A DNA stretch of 64,000 nucleotides from Lindgomyces ingoldianus (GCF_010093535.1 NW_022985184.1:1019993-1083992), one strand, 5' to 3'; counted from the stretch's first letter, positions 21,790-36,006 are shown. The notes: a model not told the origin generated them from the sequence alone. Program-made: numbers and translations.

Positions 21790-23134
21790 AGCATTAAACT
21801 AATACTAGCATAGGGAAACTCTTAAAGCTTAAGATGCAGGTAGACTCTACTGCCCTACTAACTAGCAAAGAGTACACACTAGCACCTAGAACACTTAAAA
21901 GTAGCGCTAAAGTTTATAGTAAAGAAGTGTTTAAGAAGAACTACATAATTAAAAAAAACTCTATAAATAGGCTTAGTAAAATAAGAAGCTAACAGTAGTT
22001 AAAACTAAAAAGGTCTTATAAAGTAATAATATACATAAGCTTTATAACTTTACTATTACTCTACTTATACTTATAACTAGTAAGAAAGTAGTTCTTATAA
22101 ATAAGCTAGTCTAATATGTTCTTAAAACATAGACTTTCTGTAACTATACTAACACACTAGTAAAAGCGCTTAATAAAGTAAAAAAGAAACTACTAAAGGC
22201 TTAAAAACAAGTAGCTACATCTTAGAAGCTGCTAAATAAGGCTTTAGCAAAGCTAGCTAACTAAAACATTAAAGCTGCTACTTTAAAAGACCTACCTAAG
22301 CTAGCATTTATAAACACTCTTTACTTATACTTTTTAAGATAAATAAGTAGTGCACTTATAGTAGCACTAACTAGAAGTACTTTAAAAAAGCAGCTGCGCT
22401 TTAAACTTATAACTCTAGCTACACTAAACACTATACAGTTTATCTTATAAAGCTAGAGAGAAAGCTTATAATACTCTACTAAAGTAGTAGACCTGCTTAT
22501 ATTTATAAGTAATAATAACTATAACATTAAGCACTAGAAAGACCTGCTAGTAGGTAAGCTACTACACAACACTAACTACTTAATTTTTTTAAATAGTAAC
22601 TTAGAGAACTATAAAAATGCATAAGCACACTACACTAAATTAAAAATAAGTAAAAAAGCTTTAAGCTACTTATAACTACACTTTAAAGTAATAAAGAAAT
22701 ATAACTAGTAGGTAATAGCTACTATTATTATTAAATTTTTAAAGAAAGCTTTTATTAACACCTACTAGCGCTTTAAAGCTAGGGCTAAGCTTTACTAGCT
22801 TAAGATAAAGTTATTTAAAAACTTTAAAAACTTTAAAGCTTAGTTTACTTAACTAGCTAATAAAGCTAAGCTACTGCTAAACTAATAAAAGAATAAAATC
22901 TATAATGCCCTCTTAGGCTTACTGCCTGTACACATAAAGATCTACTACTATAACTCTATAATAAGCTTCTTTAACTACTGCTACTAGGCTTAACAAATTA
23001 TGTTCTCTTTATAAAAAGTAGCTATAAAGACTAGTGCTTAGCGCGCATAAAAAAGTCTAAAAAAGCTTACTTATAAGAATATTTTATAACTATAGGTTAC
23101 TACTTTACTAGCATAAGTTATAACTTTACTGCTA

Positions 23135-23361
23135 ACGTACTTCATAGGCGAGTTGCTTACACACCTGAGTTGCTTACTTTTGCTAAGACCCTACTATACT
23201 ACTCTTTCTACACTAATGCATTTCTAATAACACTACTTAAACGCGTTAAAGAAATGTTAGATGTAGCTTATACTTTAGGCTTTTAAATAAAATGTAATAC
23301 TTTCTAAGTAACGCGCTGCAGCTATCTATAAGGTCTTTTAAAAAAATAATAAGTAACTAAC
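23135..23361 (+). mobile_element. Fot1-like element F2, left piece
   Basis: Left terminus ACGTACTTCATAGGCGAGTT preceded by TA (23133-23134), then the transposase N-terminal coding end on the plus strand. It is interrupted after CTAAC (23357-23361) by the 5' LTR of TE-A. The same CTAAC recurs at 45631-45635, where F2 resumes. Confidence 0.88.
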
Positions 23362-23948
23362 TGTTACAGCCAACAAACAGACCGTAATGACCTAACTAGC
23401 TGTCCCGCACAGCCTAAACAACGCCGGATGGAAGACGCTTAGCCCCGCGCTGAACGAATCACGTGACAGGACAGATAAGGAATGGCTCTAGCTTTTAGAC
23501 AAAAGCCTAGCGGAGTGCACTATCTAATAGGTTATGCAGGCTTGCAGGCTATGCAGGCTATGTAGGAACAAGCATGCAAGCATGTAGAACATGCAAACCC
23601 TATGTATATAGTCTTAATTACAACTATAGTTAGAAGGTTATAATTACTATTTAGTCTCTACCTACTTAATAGACTAAGAGGCATTAAAACTTTTATAAAG
23701 AGGACATTGCCGCCTTATATATCTTGCACTATATATACCTCCCTTCCTATCCTTATAGATTAGGTTTGCTAGCTCCCTATACAGCTGCTAGGCTAAACTA
23801 CAACCTGCCTTCTTTATTCTGCTAAACCTACACTCTGCTTAACAGACTGTACACCTAATCTAGCTAAGTTCTACCCCTTTACTACTAACATTACTATAGG
23901 CTGTTATACTTCTAAAAATACTATCTTACTAAAGTAAGAATTGTAACA
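23362..23948 (+). repeat. TE-A 5' LTR
   Basis: 587 bp, TG...CA. It contains the TATA-like tract CACTATATATACCTC shared with TE-B and TE-F LTRs and a short-repeat block (GCAGGCTTGCAGGC...). It carries fewer RIP-type changes than the 3' LTR, especially in its first 150 bp. Confidence 0.93.
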
Positions 23949-24599
23949 GTAATTACTACTACCTGTAAAGTATAGCTACTACTACTTTAGACATTAGTAT
24001 AACAGGTGCTTTAGCTGCTAGCACTAGCTAGACCTTTACAGCAACTAAAAAAGCATAAAATTAGTAAATACTTTATCTTTAAAATAAGCTTAAACAGCTT
24101 AAACAACACCTCTAGCTATACTTATATAAAAAAGGCTAAGAGCTTTAAGGATTATGTTAAAAAAGCACTTACTTATAACGTACTTCATGGGCGAGTTGCT
24201 CACACACCCGAGTCGCTCACTTTTGCCAAGACCCCACCAAACCACCCTTCCTACACCAATGCATTCCCCACAACACTACTTAGACGCGCCAAAAGAACAT
24301 TAGATACAGCTTGCGCTCTAAGCTTTTAAATAAGACATAAAACTTTTAAAGAAATGTGCTGTAGCTATGTGCAGGGTCCTATAAAAGACAACAAATAACT
24401 ATAGCGCTAGACAACCTTTACAAGCTAATTCTACAGCTAAATTACAAAGGCTAGGCAATAAAAAAGAGCAGGTGATTGTTAAGACTATACTTAAGCTATA
24501 TGCGCAAGGAATTTCCCCTTAGATAGCATTTGTAGCTAATATAGCTAATTCTTTGCGCGCTAAGCGTAATCTAGGCCATGTTTGCATAAACTAGCCTAG

Positions 24600-27500
24600 T
24601 GTCACGGTCAACTTGGACATGCCTTGGACTCTCCCTGGAGAGCCCTCAGCCCAGCCTTGGGCACATGACGTCCTGTCACGTGCCCTAACACATATATATA
24701 TATCCTCTTACAAACCCCTAAGTCTCCTTAAGGATTTGTCTATTAATACTATCCTATACCCTCTTCTGCGCTTTACGCTTTCTGCTTTATAGTGCTCTTA
24801 TAATTTAAATCCTTTATACTCTTCTATAAAAACATAGTTAGTTTAAAGAATAAAAGGCTACCTCTACTACTGCTCTTTAAGCTCTATCTTAATTAAAAAG
24901 CTATAACAATAATAGCTAACAGTAGTTGCACACGTAAAAGTAGAGCCACAGCCACTACCCCTTCTAAGGCTGTCCTAGAGACGCCCTATAACAACCCTAG
25001 TGCTTAACTCCTTAAGCACCTTATGTCCTAGCACCTTAACTAAATTCTACTAGATTAGTAAGTATAAAAAGTAAAAAATAAAAAATACTAAGTTTTTAAG
25101 TTAAAAGATAAGTAAGACTCTAGAAACTTTTAAAGACATAGTTAAACTAAACCTAAAAACTCTTTAGGTTACACTAGATAAGAATTAAACAACCCTTTTA
25201 TTACACTAAGCCCTCTAGGTTTTAGAACTCTAAAGACTACTAGTTAGCTCTCTATAGGCTACTTATAGTAACTGTTAGTAACAGGGGCAAACGCAATACA
25301 CTATAGTACCCTTCTAGAGTAGGCCTAAACTAGTTCTACTGCTATTTTAGTGTAACTCTTAACTAATAAAGCGTTTATATAGTTACTTTTTATAAAAGCT
25401 TTTTAGCTTAAGGCTAAAAGAGCTCTAAAAGCTAAAATTAGTTAAGCTTATAAACAAGCCTAAATTACTTCTATAACTCTTAGCCTATCTTTTAAAACTA
25501 CTTTAGATTAACTCTAATCCTAAGCTAGCCTAAATAAAACCTTAAGTTAGCTATTTAAGATTAAGGCCCTTCTAAAGCTTAGCTTCTTAAAGAAGTCTTT
25601 AACTCTACAGTAGGTAGATACTTAAGTAAGAGATATAAATAGTATCTAGGAATATATAGACTTTTTAAATAACTTTACTACTTAAACCTAATAAATTATT
25701 AACTAGATCTAGTTTAAAGTCTATAAAAACTTAATTAGTTGCGCTATTAATAAAGGCACTATTAAAACCTAAGCTTAGCTTTAAACTAAAGTACATAAGC
25801 TTACTTAAGATCCTTTTCTAATATAGTATAAAAACTACTATTACTTTTAAAATACAAAGTAGAAAGTAGGTAATACATTTAACACTTTTATTACTTAGCT
25901 ATTTTAGTAAGAGGGTTTTCTAAAAAACACTCCTTTTTAAACCTTTAATAAAAAGGAACTTTATAAAATTAAAATTACCTTTATATAAAGCTACTTTTTA
26001 AAATTTATTTAAAAAGAAATGTAGTATAATAGCTTACTTAAGTTTATAAACACTTAGCTAGAGTTTAAGCGCGCTATATGTAACACTAAAACTATTACTT
26101 ACTTTAAGTAAGCTTTAATAACGCCTTAGGCTAGCTCTAAAGACACTTTAACTTAAAAAAAAAGTAGTCTTACTTTACCTTAAACTTTTAATAGTAGTAA
26201 AAAGATAAAAAATAAGACTAAAAGCTTATAAGCTAATTAATAAGTAACTAATAGTCCTTAGTACAAAGGACTAATACTGCTGTAATAACGCCTTAAGAGA
26301 CTTTTAGTAAACATAAGCTTTACTAGAAAAACTAATTTAACTAGAAAAACAATAATAGCATAAAAAAAAAGCCTTAGTTGTAAATCTTACACACTTATAA
26401 CTAAGGCCTAAATTAAATAGTAAGTAGCTTTATATTATAGTTTAGGTGTAGCTTAAACTCTCTAATAGTAGAATAACTATCCTCTGCAGCCTTTATAACA
26501 TAAGTGCTAAATTAAACCTAATAAACACTAGTGTTATTTAAAAATATAGCCTCTTATATAAGCACTACTATAAGAAGCTTAATATAAGCTTTATTAACAA
26601 TTACTAATTATAGTTAAAATTACTATATAATTTTTCCCTTATTTATATAAACAATAAGAGTACTAATAAAAAAGTTAGCCTTTAAAGATTCTAGTTAGCT
26701 AATTTCTTAAGTTATAACTTAATCTTAAAGTATTTTTAGCTATAAAAAGCTAACCCTAAAATCTATTTTAAAAACAGTATATTTAAGTAGTAAAAGAATA
26801 ATAATAGTAGAATCTAGTTAGTATCTACTAAAAAGCTTTTAAAAGACTTTAGTTCTAGAAAGACTACATATGTGCTACACTCTACCTCTTATACTATTTA
26901 ACTAATAAGCAATAATGTTAGAAAGAAAGCCCTCTTAGAGGAACTGCTTTAGGGACACCCTAAACCTACTCTACAAGCCCCTAGGCCTAGTGGCGACGTA
27001 GTGTAGGATGTAAAGTACTTTTATTATTAAGGGCTACTCTAGTTAAAAAAGTACATGCTTAAAATTTAAAAGCATTTTTAAAAGTGTGTTAAGATGTTTT
27101 TAAAGCTTTTATAGCTTTTTAAAGCTATAGCCTATTATGTAGTAGCTAGTATTTATAATTAAGGCCACTACTAGGCCACACTGCCTGCAGGCATTGCCTA
27201 AGTACTTTCTAACAACAGTAATAAGTATCTAGGCACTAATAATGCTAATAACGCTCTAGACCCTAAAAAACTTACACATGTTCCTCCTAAGTTTTACTCT
27301 TAGTAGTATACTTTTAGTAAACATTATATAAATATTCTTAAGCTAAATAGTAAGCATAATTATGCTATAAAAATTAAAAAAAAAAAAAGATTCTAAACTT
27401 CTTAATTTATAACCTCTCCTGCTATAAACTAGATATCCTGCAGAAATACCTTAATACGGCCTAGAAGAAGGGTTAGATATGCCTAAGCAGGTTGCTAGCA

Positions 27501-30500
27501 GGTGCTCCTATTCTTTTTATCCTAAAACTAGATAGGACACTGTAACTTTATGTTAACTATTAAAGTCTTAATAAAATTATAATTAAAAACTAATATCTTA
27601 TCTTACTTATAAGTAAGATGTTAAATTACTTATTAAAAGCTAAAGTTTTTATAAAGCTTAACTTTTATAACACCTACTATAGGCTTTGCATTAAGAAAGG
27701 GGATAAGTAAAAAACTACCTTTAAGACATAGTACAGGCATTTTAAGTACCTTATTATGCTCTTTAGCCTAGCTAATACTCTAGCCACCTTTTAGTCCTAT
27801 ATCTATAGGGCTTTAAAAGGCTTGTTAGATAGGACATGTGTTATCTATCTAGACAACATCCTTATTTACTTTAAAAATAAAAAGGACTATAAGTAATATA
27901 TCTTTAAAGTTCTTAATTAACTAGTAGAATAAAGACTATACTATAAAGCATTTAAATGTTCTTTTAAGACAAAGGCTGTTAAGTTCCTAGGCTTTATAGT
28001 TACGCTAAAAGGTGTAGTAATAGACTTATTACGCGTCTAGACAATTAAGGAATAGCCTAAGCTAAAAAGCTTTAAAGACATTTAGGTATTTCTAGGCTTT
28101 ATAAACTTTTATTAAAGATTTATTTATAATTACTTAGAGATTATACACTTACTAGTTAACTATATAACAGCTGCTTAAGCCCTAAGTCTGCCCTATAAAA
28201 GCTCTAACTTAAAAAAGAAGAAAAAAGTAAAGCAGAATTATAAGGGTTTTATAAAGTAGTACTAGAAATAGTTCTAGCCTAAAAAGGCCTATAACACCTT
28301 CCTAACTTTTAAGTTAAAATTTATAGATGCCTTAGTTTTTTAGCACTTTAATTTATTAAAGCTAGTTATAATTATTATAAACACTTTTAAGTTTACTATA
28401 GCAGTAATACTGCTTTAGCCTTAGTTCTCTAAGCTAGCAGTAAATTACTACTAGAGGCTTATAGCCTTTTAGAGCTGTAAGTTAAGCAGCTTATAACTCT
28501 GTTAGCATACGCATAATAAAGAGTTATATGCAATTATAAAGAGCTTTAAACATTAAAGGCACTACTTAGAGTACACTCTAAGTATAATCTAGGTACTCTC
28601 TAATTATAATAATCTACGCTATTTTATAATAATAAAAAAGCTCTCCTTTAAGTAAGCTTACTAAGTAGAAGAGCTAGCACAGTTTAATTTTAAGATTAAA
28701 TATAAGCTAGGTCTAAAGAACCTAGCTAACAGACTATTTAAGAGACCTAATTACATAAAAGAGGTCTCCTTAAAAAAAAGTAAAATTACTATAAGACATA
28801 ATGCTTCTAACTTTATAGTAAAAGCTTTAAGTGTAGATAATTTAAATGTCTACAGCTTATTACACTAGTTAGGCAGCGTGTGGTATAACTTCTTCTAATA
28901 GTGACCTAGTAAGGTGCTGTACTATACCTAGGGAATCCCTAAATCTACCTAACATAATGTTAATTATTAGAGGTACGCTTTTATTAACCTAACCTGTTAT
29001 TCCTACAGACTATAGTAGTTACAGGGCAGTTAATTCTAAAGCGCTGTAGGTCCCCTACAAGGAACTTATAATGTAATAATAGACCTAAAATGTTATAAAA
29101 AAGTTCTTTTATTACTTTTACATTTATAAGATGTTATTACTAAACTATTTTACTATTATAGCTGTGTAAGATAAAAACGCTTATACTTTAAAAGTCCTAG
29201 AATATCTTTCTAAGTACATTAAGTAAGTATAGGAAACTAATAAGGCCTATTAGTTAAATGCGCTTTTAATAGAAAAAAAAGTAAGTAAAGTAAAAAAAAG
29301 CACCCTGTTTTAGAAGCATAACTCTATAGGTGTCCTGCGCAGGAATAAAAGAGTATAGATCCTAGATAATAAAGCCTTATGTTAAAACATCTTAATAAAG
29401 AACTATAATAACTTTATAGGGGAGCATTATAGTGTTAAAAAGACTATAAACCTTCTTAAAAGGAAATACTACTAGCTATACCTTTACTATAACATTTATA
29501 AGTATGTTGTAAGGTGCGCACTATGCTAGCTAAATAAGATTTAGCAGCATAAGCTTTAAAAGTTGCTAGAACTTTTACCTCTACTTACTTTTTTATAAAG
29601 GTATTACTTACTAGACTTTATTACTAACTTGCTAGAATTAAAAGACTCTATAAGTAGTACTTATAACTTAATTTTAGTACTTATTAACTACTTTTTAAAG
29701 TATGTCTAGTACCTTTCTATTACTAAGACTATTATAGCAAGAGAACTAGCTACCTTCCTAAAAAAGTAATTCTTTATAAAAATAAAACTGCTAGATACTC
29801 TTATTTCTAACTATAGTTTAATCTTTACTAGTTAGTTTTAGTTAAACATTTACTTCTACTTAAAGATTAACTACTAGCTTAGTACAGCTTTTTATTCTTA
29901 GACTAATAAGTAAACTAAGTATTAAAATTAAAAATTAAAGTTATTCTTATAGTTATACTTAAACTACTAGTAGAATAATTAGTGTAAGCTGCTACTATAC
30001 ATAGAGTATGCTTATAACTCTAAAAAACACTTCTTTTATAGTAAATACCTAATACGCGTAGCGTATAGGGTTACCCTAAAGGGCTTTAATAAAGTTAAAG
30101 ATAATTATTAGCTTAGGCGCCTACTCTAGGTATAAAATAAGTCTAGAAAGGCACTAGCTTTGTAGGACTAAGTAGTTACTTATCTTTTAAAATAAAACAA
30201 GTAATAGGAAACTATGCACTTATGCCTTAAGCAGGCACAGCAGTACTAGGTTAAATAGTATAACACTAAGCATTTAAAGAAGCACTTTAGTGTAGAAGAT
30301 TAAGTTATTTTAAAGTTAAAGTATATTAGAACATAGTGTCTATTAAAAAAGCTTAATATAATATACTTAAGACCTTTTAAAGTACTTAAAAAAATTAGAA
30401 AGCTAGCATACTAGCTAGACTTACTATAATTAATGTAAAAAATTTATTTTATTTTTTATGTTTTACTGCTAGAGTAATAGAATAAACCTTTTTAAGAAAA

Positions 30501-30930
30501 GCCTTTTTAGCCTAGGCCTGTACACGTCCTAGAGACAGATAGCAAAGACTGCTATAAAGTTAAAAGAATTCTTAAATATAAAGATTTAAAAGCAGGATAA
30601 CAGTTCTTTATAAAGTAGCTTAGGTAGCTTTTTAAAGACTTTACCTAAAAACTTAAAAAACACTTTAATAACTATAAAAAAGTTTTATAGAATTATTAGC
30701 TTACTTTTTATAATGCATTGCAACAGAAGTAACAGCTAAATGCTACATTTATAGGTACCCTTTAGAGTATAACTGCACTAACTTTAGCACTTATAGTAAA
30801 ACCTAATATAATTTAAACTCTGTAATATAGAAATTACTAAAGAAAGTTAGCATATAAATAAAGAAAAAATAAAGTAATAACTTATACTTTTTACTATAAA
30901 ATTTTAACTTTATGCAGCTTATAAGGTTAT
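24600..30930 (+). mobile_element. Gypsy chromovirus TE-C, 3' LTR missing
   Basis: A probable 5' LTR runs 24600-24908 (TGTCACGG...CTATAACA) and its first 130 bp are unRIPed. The internal plus-strand order is gag (about 25000-27000), RT (about 27590-27890, with VIYLDNILIYF where YLDD is expected), RNase H (about 28300-28800), integrase (about 29350-30150) and a chromodomain-like end (about 30520-30700, ETDSKDCYKVKRILKYKD). No matching 3' LTR is found before the right arm of F3, so the right end was lost or replaced by the unassigned segment that follows. RIP stops are everywhere. Confidence 0.8.
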
Positions 30931-32883
30931 AACCTAGAGTAGGGTGTAAATGTCTGTATTAAAGGTACTGTCTAGGGCCCTACTAGACCTAGAAAGGTCC
31001 TAGGTAAAGTCTAGACTAAGTATTATCTACATATATAACAGAAACATTCTAAAGATTCCTAAAAACATTACTAGCTACTCTTTTAGTAAAATAAAAGTTC
31101 TACGCGCTTTTAATCTATTTATGCTGTACTAAACTACTAATTTATAACTAGTAAGCTTACCTCCTTAGCAGCAGGTATATTTAGCCTATAGTAGTACTAC
31201 TATTTCTCCTAGTTAGTTGCGCAGCTGTTTTTAAAAAAAATTACCTTAAACTTAGACTAGATAATAGTATTATTTAAATAGTTTTTACTAACATTACTAA
31301 GACTACTTTAAAGTAAAGTTAGCTATAATCTAAATAACCTGCAATACTAAGACATACCTTATGCTACTTATAGTTATGTTCCTAGAAAACCTAACACTGC
31401 TAGGCATACTCTACTAGCGTAAAGCCCTTAGTCTTACACTTTAGCTACTAGAAGTATGCATTAATATGCTCTTTAAGGGCTAAAGCATATAAAAAAACAT
31501 CTTTTTAATAGCAGAGCTAAGCCTTAGTGTTTAGGTTAAGTTCTTAACTTAGGTTACTTATAGTCTTAATAGTGCGTCTGTTATAGTTAAAAGCTTAGTT
31601 AATATAGTACTAAAGGATATTTTTAGCGCAGTAAAAGCAGAGATTAAGCTGTACATAGTTAGCATAAACTTAAAAAGCTTTAAAAGACTTACTTTTACAT
31701 AGCTACTTACTTTTCTGTTAACATAGCTTTTATAAACACTAAATAGTGTGCTTTTTATGCACACGCTAGTGTTTATAGCTATGTAAAAATTAAAAGCTAA
31801 AGGCTTTTTACTACTTTTCTTAGATAACAGCGCAGCAACATAGCTACAGCACTATTTTTAAATAAGTAGCAGCTAAGGCTCTAAGTAAGGCAGGAGCTTA
31901 TAGACATGCGTAGGAATCTCCTCTTTAAAGCACTAGGCAAGAGATGTAATAAGCATAGTAAAAAAAAAAAAAGTTATAGCTAAAAAGACTAGTTAAAAAG
32001 AAGCTAAAGTAAAAGTAAAAAAAGAAAAGTTTAAAAGTAGTAAAAATAGTGTTTTATACTTAAACCTATACTTACCTTCTTTACTTTATGTAAAGTCTAG
32101 AGTTGCTTTAAAGCCTTACTGCTTATAACCTACTTAGTATAAAATATTAAAAAGATAAGAAAACATATAAATAGCTTAAGAAAACTATTACTTATGCTTA
32201 CACCTAACTAACTAAAAAAGTAACTACTTTTAGTAAATAGTAATATATTAAAAGCATTATCTTTAAGCATTTTACGCATAAAGATATCTTTAAAGCACTA
32301 ATTTATTAGTACTTAAGGGAACTAGTAAAATAACTTGCTTATATAGCACTACACTTCCCTATTTAGCACTTGTAACTCTAGACTAGAGTAGCTATAGATT
32401 TAGTCTTAGAAGCTTTACAGCACTAACTTTAGAACTGTTCTAGTAATATATTAGAACTCTAAGCTATTTTAAATAAAATTATAATGTTATAAGCTTACTA
32501 ATAACTATTTTTTTAATAAAAAAGACCTAGTAATTAACTGCTACATTTAAGAGAACTACCTACACAGAAGCAGTGCATCTATAGATGCTCTACAGTACTT
32601 ATAAGTACTAAAACTAAAACTTTAGAACCTTTAAAAGTAGACCTTAACTAGATAGTAAGAAAGAAAAGTTATAATTTTAAGTTACTTTTATAAAAGTAAG
32701 CTTTTTAATTATAAACTATCTGCTTTACTTAGCCTCTGCAGGCCTATTAGGCTTAACTTAATAAGATAAGAACGCCCTACATTAGCAGCTACAGCGCTAG
32801 TAGTAATGTTCTAACTCTCCTAGTTGTACTTCTCTAGACATAGTTTTCCTTTACTAAGGTTTTCTAGAGTTTAGTTACTAGTA
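30931..32883. other. unassigned RIP-damaged segment between TE-C and the F3 arm
   Basis: About 1.95 kb of TA-saturated DNA with no LTR, terminal repeat or domain I recognise. Frames free of non-RIP stops exist on the plus strand (for example near 32560-32800) and a 68-codon frame lies at 31764-31558 (minus). It may be extra 3' coding DNA of TE-C or part of another element. Confidence 0.4.
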
Positions 32884-35569
32884 ATAAGTATAGCATCTAG
32901 GATAATAACACGTACAACTTTAGCAAGACAGGGTTTATAATTAGCTAGATATCTCTTAACTATACTTGCGCTTAAAACTTTACTTTAAGCTCTAAATAAT
33001 GCTTTACAAACATACTAGGCTAGTTTATGCAAACATAGCCTAGATTACGCTCAGCGCGCAAAGAATTAGCTATATTAGCCATAAATGCTATCTAAGGGGA
33101 AATTCCTTGCGCATATAGCTTAAGTATAGTCTTAACAATCACCTGCTCCTTTTTATTGCCTAGCCTCTGTAATTTAGCTGTAGAATTAGCTTGTAAAGGT
33201 TGTCTAGCGCTATAGTTATTTATTGTCTTTTATAGGACCCTGCACATAGCTACAGCACATTTCTTTAAGAGTTTTATGTCTTATTTAAAAGCTTAGAGCG
33301 TAAGCTGTATCTAACGTTCTTTTAGCGCGTCTAAGTAGTGTTGTGGGGAATGCATTAGTGTAGGAAGGGTGGTTTAGTGGGGTCTTGGCAAAAGTGAGCG
33401 ACTCGGGTGTGTGAGCAACTCGCCCATGAAGTACGTTAATAAAAAACATGCTAAATAACATAGTAAAAAAAAAAAGGCTAGACAACTTTAAAACCTAACT
33501 AGTTTTAAAAGAAAAAAGAAACTTTATAGTTTAATAGTAAACTTATAGACCTTAGTTACACTAAGCACACACATAGCTTCTTAAAAAAAAAGTAGTACCT
33601 TTAAAAGTATAAAGCCACCTCTAAATAAAAAATAAAAGAAATAGCTTTAAAAAAAAGCATGCCTTAACTATAAAAAAGTAAGCTACTTTTATTAAAAATG
33701 CCTAGACTTTAAATAACTAGAGAATAAAAATAGCAGGTTAACTATAAAAGCTATGTATGTTAACAGAGGCCTAACACATAAAAAAATACATAATAGGCTT
33801 AGTAAACAATTTTGCTAGAGATGTAAGGATAACTATAAATCCTCTAATTATTTATTAGACTATTAGAAGGTAGAGGTCTAAAAAGAAGACAGTATCTCTA
33901 GGGCTATTAAACAGGCTGCAGTTCTTAAAGGATAGCACCACCTAACGCAAGTAGCTAACTATGTTAAAAATATTAACAAAAAGAGAAAAATAGTACCCTC
34001 TAAAATAAAGCAAATTAGGAATTTTACTAAAAGAACTTAAGTAATAGTTTAAGCAAAGAAACTGCTAGAAATGTAGAGAATTCTATAACTATAACCTCTG
34101 CAAAATAAGACTTTATAAAGTAATTTTTAATAATAACTATAACACTTATAAAGTTATAAGAAAAATTACTATAGTCTACTATAACATTTTAAATAAAAAG
34201 AAGTAATAAAAATTTTTTAAAAAAATTTTAGTAAAAAAAAAAGGCCTTAACTAGCACTTAACACTTCTATAAACCCTAGCTCTATTAGAAGAATAACTAG
34301 ACACACTACCTCTAGCACTAGCAGTAATAAGAAAAGAACTAGAGCTATAATAAGTTTATAGGTACTGTATTCTATGTAGAAGCAAAAGGCATAACACCTA
34401 CTACTGTAAATACAAGGATTACCCCCTATAAATAATCTAAACAAATGAATACTCTAGATAGGCCTAAGTACAACCTATTCCTATCTGCACTAATCTTAAA
34501 TAATGTCTATACATATAGTATTTCTGCATAAATAAGTACTGCATCTAACACTAGCTAACTAAGCACTAAGCTAGCTAGTAGCTAATAAGTGCATAAAAAA
34601 GTAAAAGACACACTAACACTCTAACTAGATTAGCTATAACTTATAAAATGCTAAACTGTTAGCACTGCAGCACAGGTCCACCTTATAAAAAGAAACTCTA
34701 GACTAAATGTAAAAATACCTCTAACTACGCCTTCTACTATTTTTAGTAGAAAGCTAATTAGTAGAATAATTAGCTTTTTTACTACTATAAAGTAGAAAGC
34801 ATTAATTGCCTAGTAGATAACTACATAATAAAAGACTACTAGTAATTTAAAACTATAACTAACAGAGTAGATAAATAAATACATAGTCTTCTAAACATTA
34901 AAGAAGACAACTTTAGTATAAACTATAAAAAAGTTTACTACAACATAAAGGCCTTAGTAGTAGTAGAATAAAGATTAGGTAAAAGCCTAATAGCTAATTG
35001 CACACTTAAATTTCTTAAAGAAATAGTATGTAAAGGCCTTGCACTAATTAATAGTAGATGCATGTTCTTAGCAATTAACTTTTAATAAGTTAAGAATTAT
35101 AAAATACTTTACTAAATAAAAAAGTAACTTTTTTAGGTATCTTTAGCTAACACATCTTTAATTAAATATAGTAAAGAAAAAATCTGCCTAAAAACTAAGA
35201 AAGTAACTCTAACAACTAATATAACAACTAACTATATGTCCTTAAGTATACTACTACTTAAAAGGAAATACTAAATTATACTAGAATATAACTAGCTTTA
35301 CTAATATAACTTTAAGATAAACTAGAAAACTATAATAATAGAAGTTAAGACTAAGCATGCGCAGGCAATATAACTAACTAAACTATAGAAATTCCCCTAC
35401 TAAGAATAAAAAGCACACACTGTTTGCATAATAAAAGAAGAACTTAAAAAAGTCTTTTTTAAAAAATTTAAAAAGAAAAGAGACCTAAATTAAGTAGGAA
35501 TCTATAAAATTACAGAAAAACCTAAAAAGAAACTTCTAAAAAAATACTAAGGATATAAGCAGGGTTGCC

Positions 35570-36006
35570 ACTTTTATAGTAATTACTATTCTAAAATAGT
35601 AATTACTATTTTTTTAAAAAGTCTATAACAGCTTAATTACATTAGCTAATATTCTAAAAACCTAAACTTAGATACTAGGTATACTAAAGTATAGATATAT
35701 AAGATTAGATTCTACTATATAAATTTGTATCCCTAGTAATAAAGAAAAAAAGAGAAAAAAAGCAGATATAGTAATAGTAATAGTAATTACTATTTTTCTC
35801 TTCTTTTTTTCTCTCTTTTTTATTTATTATAAATGTATTAAATATAATTTTTAGAATTTAAATTTATAGATTTATAGACTAGTTTACTTAGCATCTATAT
35901 ATTAATTTTTAGAATTATAGCTTATGTAATTAAGTAATAATAACGTTTTTAAAAACATAGTAATTACTATTTTAAAAATAGTAATTACTATAAAGTGGCA
36001 ACCCTG
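35570..36006. mobile_element. hAT-type MITE, copy 1
   Basis: 437 bp with terminal inverted repeats CAGGGTTGCCAC/GTGGCAACCCTG and a perfect 8-bp target duplication GATATAAG (35562-35569 and 36007-36014). An 8-bp duplication and CAGGG-type ends fit the hAT superfamily. Each end carries two copies of the 14-bp perfect palindrome ATAGTAATTACTAT (outer copies share one flanking base). There is no coding capacity. It is inserted in TE-A pol. Confidence 0.9.

Larger units (their letters stand above)
20998..23134 (+). mobile_element. Gypsy-type retroelement TE-D, 5' part (LTR and gag)
   Basis: A probable LTR runs 20998-21212 (TGTAACAG...TTATTACA). RIP-damaged coding DNA follows. At about 22780-23030 the plus frame keeps a Ty3/Gypsy capsid pattern (for example KLFKNFKNFKAQFTQLANKA, then NALLGLLPVHIKIYY) broken by TAA/TAG. 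Two tandem-repeat tracts lie in the leader. F2 interrupts it at 23133, and its continuation resumes at 47145. No right LTR was identified. Confidence 0.6.
24178..33436. mobile_element. fold-back Fot1 derivative F3, split by TE-C
   Basis: Both ends start ACGTACTTCATGGGCGAGTT (the right end inverted) and are flanked by TA (24176-24177 and 33437-33438). TE-B shows the empty site in the homologous gag position. Both arms (24178-24600 and about 32884-33436) carry the same transposase N-terminal coding region in opposite orientation, instead of one N- and one C-terminal end. Compared with the intact fold-back at 47471-48570, TE-C occupies the loop and about 120 bp of loop and arm is missing. The arm reads CCSYVQGPIKDNK on the plus strand, a diverged relative of the F4-F6 transposase. 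Confidence 0.86.

Noticed and set aside
34247..34444. 65-codon minus frame, repeated at 52069-52266
   Set aside because: It recurs in TE-A and TE-B, but lies antisense inside gag/protease coding DNA and its Leu/Ile-rich sequence looks like a by-product of TA-rich decay. Kept only as a weak possibility.
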